62,119 nucleotides of DNA from Gluconacetobacter tumulisoli (lineage in GTDB: Bacteria; Pseudomonadota; Alphaproteobacteria; Acetobacterales; Acetobacteraceae), in contig NZ_JABEQM010000017.1 in NCBI RefSeq assembly GCF_014174155.1, positions 1-62,119 on the forward strand, given 5' to 3'. Numbering within the stretch: position 1 is the stretch's first letter; every line of letters starts with the position of its first letter. Below are positions 9,437 to 17,176 of the stretch, piece by piece. The notes beneath the pieces are model-generated. The model searched no databases. It saw nothing but the letters and a program-made list of their open reading frames with translations, and was not told the origin of the DNA. A program made the translations under genes and the position numbers.

Positions 9437-11818
9437 TCAGAAGTCGGCCCGCACGCCGCCGAAGAACTGGCGCGGCGCGCCGGTCAGCAGCGATTGGTAG
9501 TCGCCGCTGAGCGGGTTGCCCAGGTCGCCGCCCATCATCGAGATATAATTGATCCCGGTCAGGTTGGTGACGTTGAAGGTCGCAGCAAGGTTATGCATCG
9601 GACCGATCCGGCCGAAATCGTACCGTGCGCCGAAATTCACAAGCCAGTAGCCCGGAACCGAGGTGTCGTTGGTGTAGCTGAATTCGCGGCGGCCCATGTA
9701 CATCGCATCGATATGGAACGTCGCGCGGCGAAAGCTGTAATCGGCACCCGCCTTGTACATGAACTTCGGATAGTTCACGATCTGCTTGCCGTGGGTCGCA
9801 TAGACGACGCCCTGCTGGGTAATGTTGTTGTCGTAGGTGGCGTGGTTATAGCTGATCGAATTGAAGATGCTCAGCCCGCGCAGCGGACGAAGGGTCAGGG
9901 CCGCGTCCATGCCGTTCATGGTCACGCCGCCAAGGTTGGTGACGATCGTCTGCGGGTTGAGCTGGCTGCCGCTGACCAGCGCGCCGAGACGGTTGGAGAA
10001 ATCGACGTGATAGCCGCTGAGCGAGCCGTCGAGCAGTTTGTCGGTATAGCGGTAGCCCACCGAATAGGACCAGTCGGATTCCGGACGGATCGTCGAGCGC
10101 GACATGTCGAAGGCCGCCTGCGACACGGCGAAGGGCGAGGACGACAGGTGGTAGCCGCTTTCAGGATAGGCGCGCATGTTGCGCGACACGTCGAAATACA
10201 GCTCGTGATGGTGCAGGAAATGATAATCGGCGCTGAAGTGCGGCAGGAACGCGCCGAAGGTGGTGAGGCCCACGCCGCCTGCGACGTCCTGCACGCCGGT
10301 ATAGGACGGGTCGTTGCCCGTCTCGGAAACGCGCGTGTTGCTCAGCAGTGATTTGAAGCCGGCGTGCAGCGAGAGGTTCTGGATAGGCCGGTAGGTTTCC
10401 TCGATGAAGGTCTGAAGCGTGTTGGTGTTGTACGTCTGCCCCCACGGCATCATGAAGGCGTCAGTCCACTTTCGGAACGGATTCGGTGTCAGCGTCTGGC
10501 CGGGTTCGAGAACCGGGTCGGAATAGGCGAACATGGGGGAAATATATTTATTGTTCTCGTACCACAGGCCGGCATGGATCTCGTGCTTGCCGAGTTCATA
10601 GGTGGCGGCCGAGGTCAGGCCGTAGCGATGGATCTGGGGCTGCTTGACGATCTCAGACATCGGCGCGCCGTTGGGCGATGCCATCCACGGATCGGACCAT
10701 TCGGTATTCGAGTCCTGCCCGTGGCCGTAGATGACCGAATCCCAGCGCAAGTGTTCTGTCATCTGGAAGTTCAGGTTCACCCCGCCGAGGTAATCCACGG
10801 TGGTGGTGGTGCCATCATAATAGGAAACGTCGCGCGGATCGCTGGTCAAATCCTCGCCATGGGTGTAGATGCCCTGCGCGGCGAGATAGGCGGTCCGGTA
10901 GTCGGGATAGTAGTCCGACACCCCGTATCCCAGCTTGTGGATCATTTCCAGAGATTCGGCCTGGTAGTTCGTCTGCTGCAGGTCGGACCAGTCGAAGAAC
11001 AGCGATATCCTGCTGTTTTCATGGATGGGCTGCACCAGTTTGAAATTGACCTGTTGGAGGAACTGGTCGCCGCCTTTCCACGACCACAGGTCGGTGTCGT
11101 TGCGCATGTACGAGGCGAAGAACTTGGTGCCGCTCGGGTTCAGCAGGCCGCTGTCGAAGCGGAAGAAGCTGTGCACGGTAGTATTGCTGCCGCCCATCTG
11201 GGCGATGGTGCCGCCCATCTTGTCCTTCGGGTCGGAGGAATAGAGGCGGAAAGCGCCGCCGAGGCTGTTCGTGCTGGGCATGTCGAGCGCGCCCGAGCCC
11301 TGCGAAACGTCCATCCGGCCGACGTTTTCCGATGAGATCGCCTCGACTGTATTCAGGCCGTTGTAGTTACGGTAGACGGGTTCGCCGAGAGGAATGCCGT
11401 CGAGCGAGAAGCCGATCTGGTTCTGGGCGAAGCCGTGCATGTAAAGTTGCACGCCGCCGGTATCGAGCCCCTGTGGGTCGTCGGACTGGAAGACGACGCC
11501 GGGCACGTTGGCCAGGGCCTTTAGCACGGACGTGCCCGGCGCGGAAATCTTGAACACCGTTGTCGAAACAGGGGTTTCCAGCCCACGGCTGGCGCGCCGC
11601 TGCATGACGCCGATGTTCTCGGTCGTGGAGGCCAGGAAGGTGTCCTGGTGGGGGGTACGGGCCTGGGCCGCCGGCTGGCCGGCCGCCGGGTGGGACGCGG
11701 GCTTGCCGCCGACGGTCTTCTTCGGCGTCGTGGCGGCTTCGGCGACGAGAGGCGGCGTGACGAGCATGCCTGAAAGAAGGAGGAGCAGACGGGTCGAGCA
11801 GCGGTCGCGTGTCAGCAT
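9437..11818 (-). CDS. TonB-dependent outer-membrane receptor of the saccharide operon
   Basis: About 793 residues from the preferred ATG at 11818, which gives a good signal peptide (LLLLLSGMLVTPPLVAEA). Starting at 11884 would add an unlikely extension. The plug domain contains VLKALANVPGVVFQSDD, QLYMHGFAQNQIGFSLDG and ENVGRMDVSQGSGALDMPS. The rest is a beta-barrel with many alternating aromatic strands, ending in a terminal Phe (GGVRADF) as expected for insertion into the outer membrane. It lies about 110 bp upstream of the GPH symporter on the same strand. By position it imports the glycan or glycoside that the three hydrolases digest. Substrate specificity cannot be read from the sequence. 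Confidence 0.88.
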   Translation of the reverse strand: MLTRDRCSTRLLLLLSGMLVTPPLVAEAATTPKKTVGGKPASHPAAGQPAAQARTPHQDTFLASTTENIGVMQRRASRGLETPVSTTVFKISAPGTSVLKALANVPGVVFQSDDPQGLDTGGVQLYMHGFAQNQIGFSLDGIPLGEPVYRNYNGLNTVEAISSENVGRMDVSQGSGALDMPSTNSLGGAFRLYSSDPKDKMGGTIAQMGGSNTTVHSFFRFDSGLLNPSGTKFFASYMRNDTDLWSWKGGDQFLQQVNFKLVQPIHENSRISLFFDWSDLQQTNYQAESLEMIHKLGYGVSDYYPDYRTAYLAAQGIYTHGEDLTSDPRDVSYYDGTTTTVDYLGGVNLNFQMTEHLRWDSVIYGHGQDSNTEWSDPWMASPNGAPMSEIVKQPQIHRYGLTSAATYELGKHEIHAGLWYENNKYISPMFAYSDPVLEPGQTLTPNPFRKWTDAFMMPWGQTYNTNTLQTFIEETYRPIQNLSLHAGFKSLLSNTRVSETGNDPSYTGVQDVAGGVGLTTFGAFLPHFSADYHFLHHHELYFDVSRNMRAYPESGYHLSSSPFAVSQAAFDMSRSTIRPESDWSYSVGYRYTDKLLDGSLSGYHVDFSNRLGALVSGSQLNPQTIVTNLGGVTMNGMDAALTLRPLRGLSIFNSISYNHATYDNNITQQGVVYATHGKQIVNYPKFMYKAGADYSFRRATFHIDAMYMGRREFSYTNDTSVPGYWLVNFGARYDFGRIGPMHNLAATFNVTNLTGINYISMMGGDLGNPLSGDYQSLLTGAPRQFFGGVRADF

Positions 11819-12036
11819 CTTGCACCTTGCGGGCGTGGGGGCGGAAGGAAAAGGCAGGGCGGAGCAAAGGCCATGAAATATCATTACGTCCTGAGCTCGA
11901 TACGATACCGGATTATCACGTACAGACGATATTTACGCAATCAAAAAAATTGGACCGAAGCCCTGAAGTGCCGCTTTGCCGGTAATTTTTGCGGAAATCC
12001 CGACACGGAAAAAAGGGGTTGGGTATCGGATTAATG

Positions 12037-12046
12037 ACGTATACGT
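12037..12046. promoter_or_regulatory. Candidate operator upstream of the TonB receptor operon
   Basis: A perfect 10-bp palindrome ACGTATACGT lies in an AT-rich stretch (TTAATGACGTATACGTTATA) about 220 bp upstream of the receptor start. The flanks extend the symmetry imperfectly (AT-n-ACGTATACGT-n-AT). It is the best symmetric element in the upstream region. No regulator is encoded next to it, so this is inference from symmetry and position. Confidence 0.3.
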
Positions 12047-12199
12047 TATATTTGGTCTGGCTGGAGGATAGCTCGGCAGGCCGGGCGTGGCCCAGGCCCG
12101 CCGGGGCCGTGAAATCTGGAACCCGATCATGGAGCGGTTTTCAAGGCCGGCGGCCTTTGGGGGTTTCAGGCCGCGCCGCTGTACGTCGCCGAAAGATTC

Positions 12200-12540
12200 G
12201 TGACTCGGATGGCGTGAGATGACGGAGGCTGTGCCCCATCCAGTTTTGATGCCTCAGGCATCGTGTCTGGATGGTGTCGCGCATGATGCGCTCATGCTGG
12301 AGGTAGTCACCCGGCGGAAGCAGGGTATGCCGCCTGAATGCAACGCACATGGCTTCTTCCTCTCTGGACAGACTCGATGAGCTGGCAGCTTTTCAGCCGC
12401 CCTATCGGAGCCTTCCATAGTCTCATTCCTTCCGAACGGTCTTTTCATTCAGGTCATGTTTTGGGCGAGCGCCGCGACCGAAGCCTGCGATCGCTGCATT
12501 GCCGCTCGGACAGCGTGCGCCGTTCTGGCGCTTCCATGAA
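12200..12540 (-). pseudogene. IS481-family transposase relic
   Basis: Two blocks of the minus strand match the N-terminal part of IS481-type transposases. One, at about 12488-12524, reads TAHAVRAAMQRSQ and continues as ASVAALA. It is followed in a shifted frame by NEKTVRK, the recognition helix region that usually reads INPKTVAKW. The second, at about 12317-12350, reads VAFRRHTLLP, followed downstream by a blurred RCLRHQN. Frameshifts and stops separate the blocks and the catalytic DDE core is missing. It lies in the gap between the saccharide operon and kdgT. Confidence 0.6.
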
Positions 12541-12669
12541 ATAATCGTTCCATTCCGGGATGCGCTGAAAAATATGATCGAAACGCGCAAGTTATTTTTT
12601 AATGATTGACTCGATCATTTTGTCAGCCTATGCCTGATGCATGCTGCATGGATAAAAAAGAGAAAAATC

Positions 12670-13695
12670 ATGCAAATAGGTATCAAGCGAACCCTTGATC
12701 GCATACCCGGCGGCATGATGGTCGTCCCATTGCTGACCGGTTCCCTGTTCGCCACCTTCGCCCCAGGGACGGGGCAGTTCTTCGGGTCATTTACTGGCGC
12801 ATTATTTCGTGGGGCGCTGCCGATCCTTGCCGTGTTCTATGTCTGCATGGGCACGACGATCTCCCTGGATGCGCTTCCGGCCATGGCGCGCCGGGGTGGG
12901 ACGCTACTGGGATCCAAGATCGCGATGGGGGTGCTTGTGGGCGTCCTGCTCGGGCATGTCCTCGGGGAGCATCCGGTAACGGGAGGATGGTTTGCCGGGC
13001 TTTCCACCCTGGCCGTCGTCGCTGCCATCAATGATACGAATGGCGGTCTCTACATGGCGCTGATGAACCAGTTCGGCCGCGCGGACGAAGCCGGGGCCTA
13101 TGTGGTGATGACACTGGAATCGGGGCCGTTCCTGACAATGGTGACGTTGGGCGTGGCCGGCCTGTCGGCGTTTCCGTGGCAGACCCTGGTCGGGGCGATC
13201 CTGCCACTCGCCTTCGGGATCGCCTTGGGCAATATGGACCGGGACATGCGCGCTCTTCTGGGGGCCGCCAGTCCCGCGCTGATCCCGTTCTTCGCTTTCT
13301 CGCTGGGGACGACGCTCGACCTGCATCAGGTGTGGGGGGCAGGGTTGCTGGGGATCGGGCTGGGTGTCGGGGTGGTGGCCATGTCCGCCGTGGTACTGAT
13401 CGGCGCTGACCGGCTGGCGGGCGGAAACGGCACGGCCGGCGCGGCCGCTTCTTCCACGGCGGGAAACGCGGCGGCGGTGCCGGCCTTGATCGCGGCTGCG
13501 AACCCCGCCTATCAGGCGGCGGCGGGGCCGGCGACGATCCTGGTCGCGGCCTGCGTCGTGACCTCCAGCCTGCTGGTTCCGCTGCTGACGGCGCAATGGG
13601 CGCGTCTTATGCGCGGGAATGGGCTCCCGGCCGAAAGCGTGGCGGCACCCTCTCCACCTGACAAGTTGCCGCAGACTCGTCTGGTGAAAATGTAA
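12670..13695 (+). CDS. kdgT: 2-keto-3-deoxygluconate permease family transporter
   Basis: A 341-residue hydrophobic protein with about ten membrane segments. The start [20 protein letters not shown] is nearly the family signature for KdgT (K-R-x-I-x-x-I-P-G-G-M-M-x-V-P). [15 protein letters not shown] and [17 protein letters not shown] are further family blocks. I use the ATG at 12670; the frame is open 11 codons further upstream. KdgT moves 2-keto-3-deoxygluconate with protons across the inner membrane. Next to dtnK and pdxA2, 19 bp before dtnK, it more likely carries a four-carbon acid sugar such as D-threonate; that substrate shift is inferred from context. Confidence 0.88.
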   Translation: MQIGIKRTLDRIPGGMMVVPLLTGSLFATFAPGTGQFFGSFTGALFRGALPILAVFYVCMGTTISLDALPAMARRGGTLLGSKIAMGVLVGVLLGHVLGEHPVTGGWFAGLSTLAVVAAINDTNGGLYMALMNQFGRADEAGAYVVMTLESGPFLTMVTLGVAGLSAFPWQTLVGAILPLAFGIALGNMDRDMRALLGAASPALIPFFAFSLGTTLDLHQVWGAGLLGIGLGVGVVAMSAVVLIGADRLAGGNGTAGAAASSTAGNAAAVPALIAAANPAYQAAAGPATILVAACVVTSSLLVPLLTAQWARLMRGNGLPAESVAAPSPPDKLPQTRLVKM

Positions 13696-13714
13696 GACCA
13701 TGAGGGGATGTTCC

Positions 13715-14965
13715 ATGATCATCATCGCCGATGACTTGTCGGGGGCCGCGGACTGCGCCATCACCTGCGTCGCTGCGGGCCATGAAGTATCGGTGGCGCT
13801 GACCGGTGACCTCGACATGGCGCGCAGCCATGTCGTCGCGATCGACGCGGACACCCGGGGCCTCTCCCCGGCCGAGGCGCAACTGGTCGCCAGGCGTATC
13901 GGCGACATCCACGCTCGCCCGGGGCGAACCGTGTTTCGGAAAATCGATTCCACCCTGCGGGGGCATCTGGCGATCGAACTGGCCGCAACCCTTGCCGCGC
14001 GGCGTGTCCATGGGCCCGCCGTCATCGTACTGGCCCCCGCGTTTCCCGTGATGGGGCGTACGACGCGCGGCGGCATCCAGTATCTTCACCGCCTTCCGCT
14101 GGAGGAAACTGAAATCTGGCGCTACGAGAAGATGCCCGGACGTGCCATCCTCTCTGACATGCTGGCCGTGGCCGGACTTCGCGCGTCGGTGCTGCCGCTG
14201 GATGTGGTCCGAAATGACGGACTGGCAACCGCGCTGCTGGCGGCCGAGGCGGGGGTGGACGTGCTGGTGTGCGATGCGGAAACGGATATGGATCTGGCAC
14301 GGATCGTGACGGCGGGGGCCGAACTGGGCGATCGCGCGATCTGGGCGGGGTCGGCGGGACTTGCGCGTTTCGTGTCGGGCAGCCTGCCGTCGGGTGCCAC
14401 GCGGCCTGTACCACGCGTACCGGTCGCGCAGTCGGCGGGCCCGATCCTGTTCGTGATCGCCAGCCTTTCGGCCGTATCCGCCCGACAGGTCGCAATGCTG
14501 GCGGAATGCGCCGATGTCGCCCATGTGCGGATCACGCCGACCACCCTGCGCGCCGGTGCCGGAACGCCGGACTGGCGTCGCGCGCGGGATGAACTGTCGC
14601 GGGTGCTGACTGGGGTGAAGCAGGACGGGAAGGATGTCGTCGTCTCGCTCGCGCCTGAACCGGGCGCGAGCCTGGCGGACGGCGCGTCGCTCAGTGTGGC
14701 GCTGGGGGCTCTCCTGGCCCCCTGGGCAGGGCATGTCGGGGCCCTCGTCGCCAGTGGCGGAGAAACCGCTCGGGCCATCCTGCTGGCGTTCGGCGCGACG
14801 GGCCTGCGGCTGGTCGGTGAGGTGCAACCCGGCGTGCCAGTCGCCATTGCCGAGGGGGCCGTGACATATCCCGTCATTACGAAAGCCGGTGCATTCGGTG
14901 ACGAGGCTACCCTGATGACCTGTCGCGCCCTTCTGAAGCAACAAGATCCTGCTCCCGCGAACTGA
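13715..14965 (+). CDS. dtnK: Four-carbon acid-sugar kinase (DUF1537 family), probable D-threonate kinase
   Basis: A 416-residue protein of the DUF1537 kinase family. The N-terminal substrate domain begins MIIIADDLSGAADCAI, with FRKIDSTLRGHLAIEL near residue 75, both hallmark motifs. VIVLAPAFPVMGRTTRGG follows near residue 107. The C-terminal nucleotide domain contains GALVASGGETARAILLAFG and ends with ITKAGAFGDE, the conserved glycine-rich ATP site. Family members phosphorylate D-threonate, L-threonate or D-erythronate with ATP. The adjacent pdxA2 points to D-threonate giving 4-phospho-D-threonate. I prefer the ATG at 13715, preceded by GAGGGG, over the ATG at 13700. It lies in an operon with kdgT, pdxA2 and deoR. 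Confidence 0.87.
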   Translation: MIIIADDLSGAADCAITCVAAGHEVSVALTGDLDMARSHVVAIDADTRGLSPAEAQLVARRIGDIHARPGRTVFRKIDSTLRGHLAIELAATLAARRVHGPAVIVLAPAFPVMGRTTRGGIQYLHRLPLEETEIWRYEKMPGRAILSDMLAVAGLRASVLPLDVVRNDGLATALLAAEAGVDVLVCDAETDMDLARIVTAGAELGDRAIWAGSAGLARFVSGSLPSGATRPVPRVPVAQSAGPILFVIASLSAVSARQVAMLAECADVAHVRITPTTLRAGAGTPDWRRARDELSRVLTGVKQDGKDVVVSLAPEPGASLADGASLSVALGALLAPWAGHVGALVASGGETARAILLAFGATGLRLVGEVQPGVPVAIAEGAVTYPVITKAGAFGDEATLMTCRALLKQQDPAPAN

Positions 14966-14979
14966 ACGGAGTCGTTCTC

Positions 14980-15984
14980 ATGTCCTTGCCACCTATTGCG
15001 ATCACGATGGGCGATGCCGCCGGCGTTGGTCCCGAAATCATCATGAAAAGCCTGGCCCACGCGGATCTGTACGACCGCTGTCGTCCGATCGTCATCGGCG
15101 ACGCGGAGCGACTGCGCCGCGCGGGTGACCTTGTCGGCACGGGCCTGCGGATCAATACGATCACGGCGGTGGAGCAGGCCCGTGCCCAGGCCGGCACCGT
15201 CGATTGCTTCGATCTGGGGCTGATCCCTGCGGATCTTCCGTTCGGTGCCCTTTCGCCCGTTGCGGGGGATGCCGCCTTCCATTACGTCCGGGTCGCAACC
15301 GAACTGGCGATGAAACGCAAGGTCTCGGCGATCTGCACCGCGCCGCTGAACAAGGAGGCCCTGCATGCCGGCGGGCACCATTTCCCCGGTCATACCGAGT
15401 TGCTGGCGGCCTTGACCGACACGGCGGAGGTTTCGATGATGCTGACGGCGCCGAATTTGCGCGTCATTCACGTGACCACGCATATCGGCCTGATCGATGC
15501 GATCGCGAAGATCGAGCCCGGATTGGTCGAACGGACGATTATGCGCGGCCATGCGGTGCTGGAGGCGGCGGGACTGCCGCGTCGGAAAATCGGCGTGTGC
15601 GCGATCAACCCCCACGCGGGCGAGAACGGTCTGTTCGGCCATGGGGAAGAAGCGGAAAAGATCGAACCGGCAATTCGCGCCTGTCGCGCCAGGGGATGGG
15701 ATGTGGAAGGGCCGCTGCCGGCCGACACATTGTTCTTTCGCGCCGGACGGGGGGATTTCGATATGGTCGTCGCCATGTATCACGACCAGGGGCATGGGCC
15801 GGTCAAGGTCCTGGGCCTGGAAGCCGGTGTAAACATCACGGTCGGCTTGCCGGTCATCCGCACGTCGGTCGATCATGGCACTGCCTTCGACATCGCCGGG
15901 ACCGGCGTGGCAGACGAGCGATCGCTGCTGGAAGCCCTGCGCCAAGCGGTGGCGCTGGCGCCGGCCGAGGGTATGACGACATGA
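14980..15984 (+). CDS. pdxA2: PdxA2-type 4-phospho-D-threonate 3-dehydrogenase
   Basis: A 334-residue member of the PdxA family of NAD-dependent, metal-requiring dehydrogenases. It begins PPIAITMGDAAGVGPEII and carries the strip APLNKEALHAGGHHFPGHTE and then MYHDQGHGPVKVLG near residue 265, which holds metal-ligand histidines. PdxA itself acts in vitamin B6 synthesis, but PdxA2 paralogues next to DUF1537 kinases oxidise and decarboxylate 4-phospho-D-threonate to DHAP. The neighbouring kinase, the permease and a DeoR regulator make the catabolic role much more likely here. GGAG precedes the ATG, and the stop overlaps the deoR start by 4 bp (ATGA). Confidence 0.87.
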   Translation: MSLPPIAITMGDAAGVGPEIIMKSLAHADLYDRCRPIVIGDAERLRRAGDLVGTGLRINTITAVEQARAQAGTVDCFDLGLIPADLPFGALSPVAGDAAFHYVRVATELAMKRKVSAICTAPLNKEALHAGGHHFPGHTELLAALTDTAEVSMMLTAPNLRVIHVTTHIGLIDAIAKIEPGLVERTIMRGHAVLEAAGLPRRKIGVCAINPHAGENGLFGHGEEAEKIEPAIRACRARGWDVEGPLPADTLFFRAGRGDFDMVVAMYHDQGHGPVKVLGLEAGVNITVGLPVIRTSVDHGTAFDIAGTGVADERSLLEALRQAVALAPAEGMTT

Positions 15985-16754
15985 AAATCGCGGCGGAACG
16001 GCGAGAGAGAATTCTGAAACATGTCGAGGCCGGCATGACAGACGCCGACGATCTTGCCGCGACGTTCGAGGTTTCGCTGTCCACGATCCGCCGCGACCTC
16101 GCACGACTGTCGCGCGAGGGCGTGCTGGTGCGGACGTATGGCGGCGGCACGCCCGTCAGCCATGCTGCGCCGGAACAATCCCTGGCACAGCGCGCCGACG
16201 AGCAGGTGAAGCAGAAACGCGCGATCGCACGCATGGCGGCTTCGTTGATCGAGGACGGCGAGACCATCATCCTGGATGCCGGCACGACGACCGGCGCGCT
16301 GGCCTTGGAACTGAAGCTGCGTGTCAATTTGCGCGTCGTGACCTGCGGCCTGACAAGCCTGCAGGTGCTGGCAGGGCAGCCCGGGATCGAATTGCTGTCA
16401 CTGGGCGGAACCTTGCGCCCGGTCAGCCTCGGCTTCGTCGGGCCGTATGCGGAACTGGCCCTGCGGCGCATGACGGCTGACCGGGTGTTCCTGGGGTGCG
16501 ACGGCATTGTCGCCAGCCGGGGGATCTGTGAATCTGCGGATGAGCAGGCCTCGCTCAAGGACCTGATGATCGCGCAGGCCAGCGAGATCTACGTGCTGGC
16601 GACGGCGGAAAAGCTGGGCCGCGCGACGTCGCACGCCTGGACCACCATCGACCGGCCCTGGACGCTGATCACCGATGCCGGAGCCACGCCGGAGCAGTTG
16701 GAGCCGTTCCATAAGCTGGGCCATGTCACCATCATGCGTGAGACTAAACTCTGA
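15981..16754 (+). CDS. DeoR-family transcriptional regulator of the acid-sugar operon
   Basis: 257 residues. The N-terminal winged helix is typical (ILKHVEAGMTDADDLAATFE, then VSLSTIRRDLARLSREGVLV, then RTYGGG). The C-terminal sugar-phosphate-sensing domain shows ILDAGTTTGALALEL, ELLSLGGTLRPVSLGFVGP and RVFLGCDGI. The start at 15981 overlaps the pdxA2 stop by 4 bp. DeoR proteins usually repress their own operon and are released by a phosphorylated intermediate, here plausibly 4-phospho-D-threonate or DHAP. A longer open frame from 15204 is only pdxA2 read in another phase. Confidence 0.88.
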   Translation: MKIAAERRERILKHVEAGMTDADDLAATFEVSLSTIRRDLARLSREGVLVRTYGGGTPVSHAAPEQSLAQRADEQVKQKRAIARMAASLIEDGETIILDAGTTTGALALELKLRVNLRVVTCGLTSLQVLAGQPGIELLSLGGTLRPVSLGFVGPYAELALRRMTADRVFLGCDGIVASRGICESADEQASLKDLMIAQASEIYVLATAEKLGRATSHAWTTIDRPWTLITDAGATPEQLEPFHKLGHVTIMRETKL

Positions 16755-17176
16755 CCCTTCAAGAGGGAAGCAGTCTACAAGGCGCACGTCGACAGGTCAG
16801 GTACAGGTCTGGGCACCGTGATCGACAGTCTCCTGCCCGTGGCATGATGTCCACGGCGGCATGGTGCTACGGAACGATCTTCTGCCGCTTTAACCGATCG
16901 ATAGCCCGTAGCAAGGACCGTGAGGAACTCATGCATTCCGCAAAGCCGAATTCGCAAATCTTGTGTGTAATGGAAATGACATCGGCCTCGGTACGGAAGA
17001 TGAAGTCTCCGAACCTCCGGCCGACGAGTCGCGCAAGGTCTCGCTCGAGAAGCCATTCGTGACGTTGAATATCTTACCTGCAGATTTTTTGAAGTTCGCT
17101 GCCTACAGGCTTGCGCGTACCAGCAATCCTGTCGATTGTTCTGCGCATCATATCCCCCTGGAGACCCTCATCGTCG
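16755..17176. other. Intergenic region with broken minus-strand frame
   Basis: About 420 bp between two convergent units. No complete gene is seen. The minus strand just past the NACHT-FGE stop has a 25-codon frame starting MMRRTIDRIAG behind AGGGGG. After its stop comes a further open stretch (HEWLLERDLARLVGRRFGDF) that resembles the interior of a coding region but has no start and no family I recognise. It may be the decayed remains of one more gene of the minus-strand operon. Confidence 0.35.

Noticed and set aside
15204-15980. Long plus-strand open frame continuous with the DeoR gene.
   Set aside because: It is pdxA2 read in a second phase; the translation is Arg-rich with no homology, and the real DeoR start overlaps the pdxA2 stop.
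16871-17070. Minus-strand stretch HEWLLERDLARLVGRRFGDF considered as a gene downstream of NACHT-FGE.
   Set aside because: No start codon or ribosome site and no family match; kept only as a note on the intergenic region.
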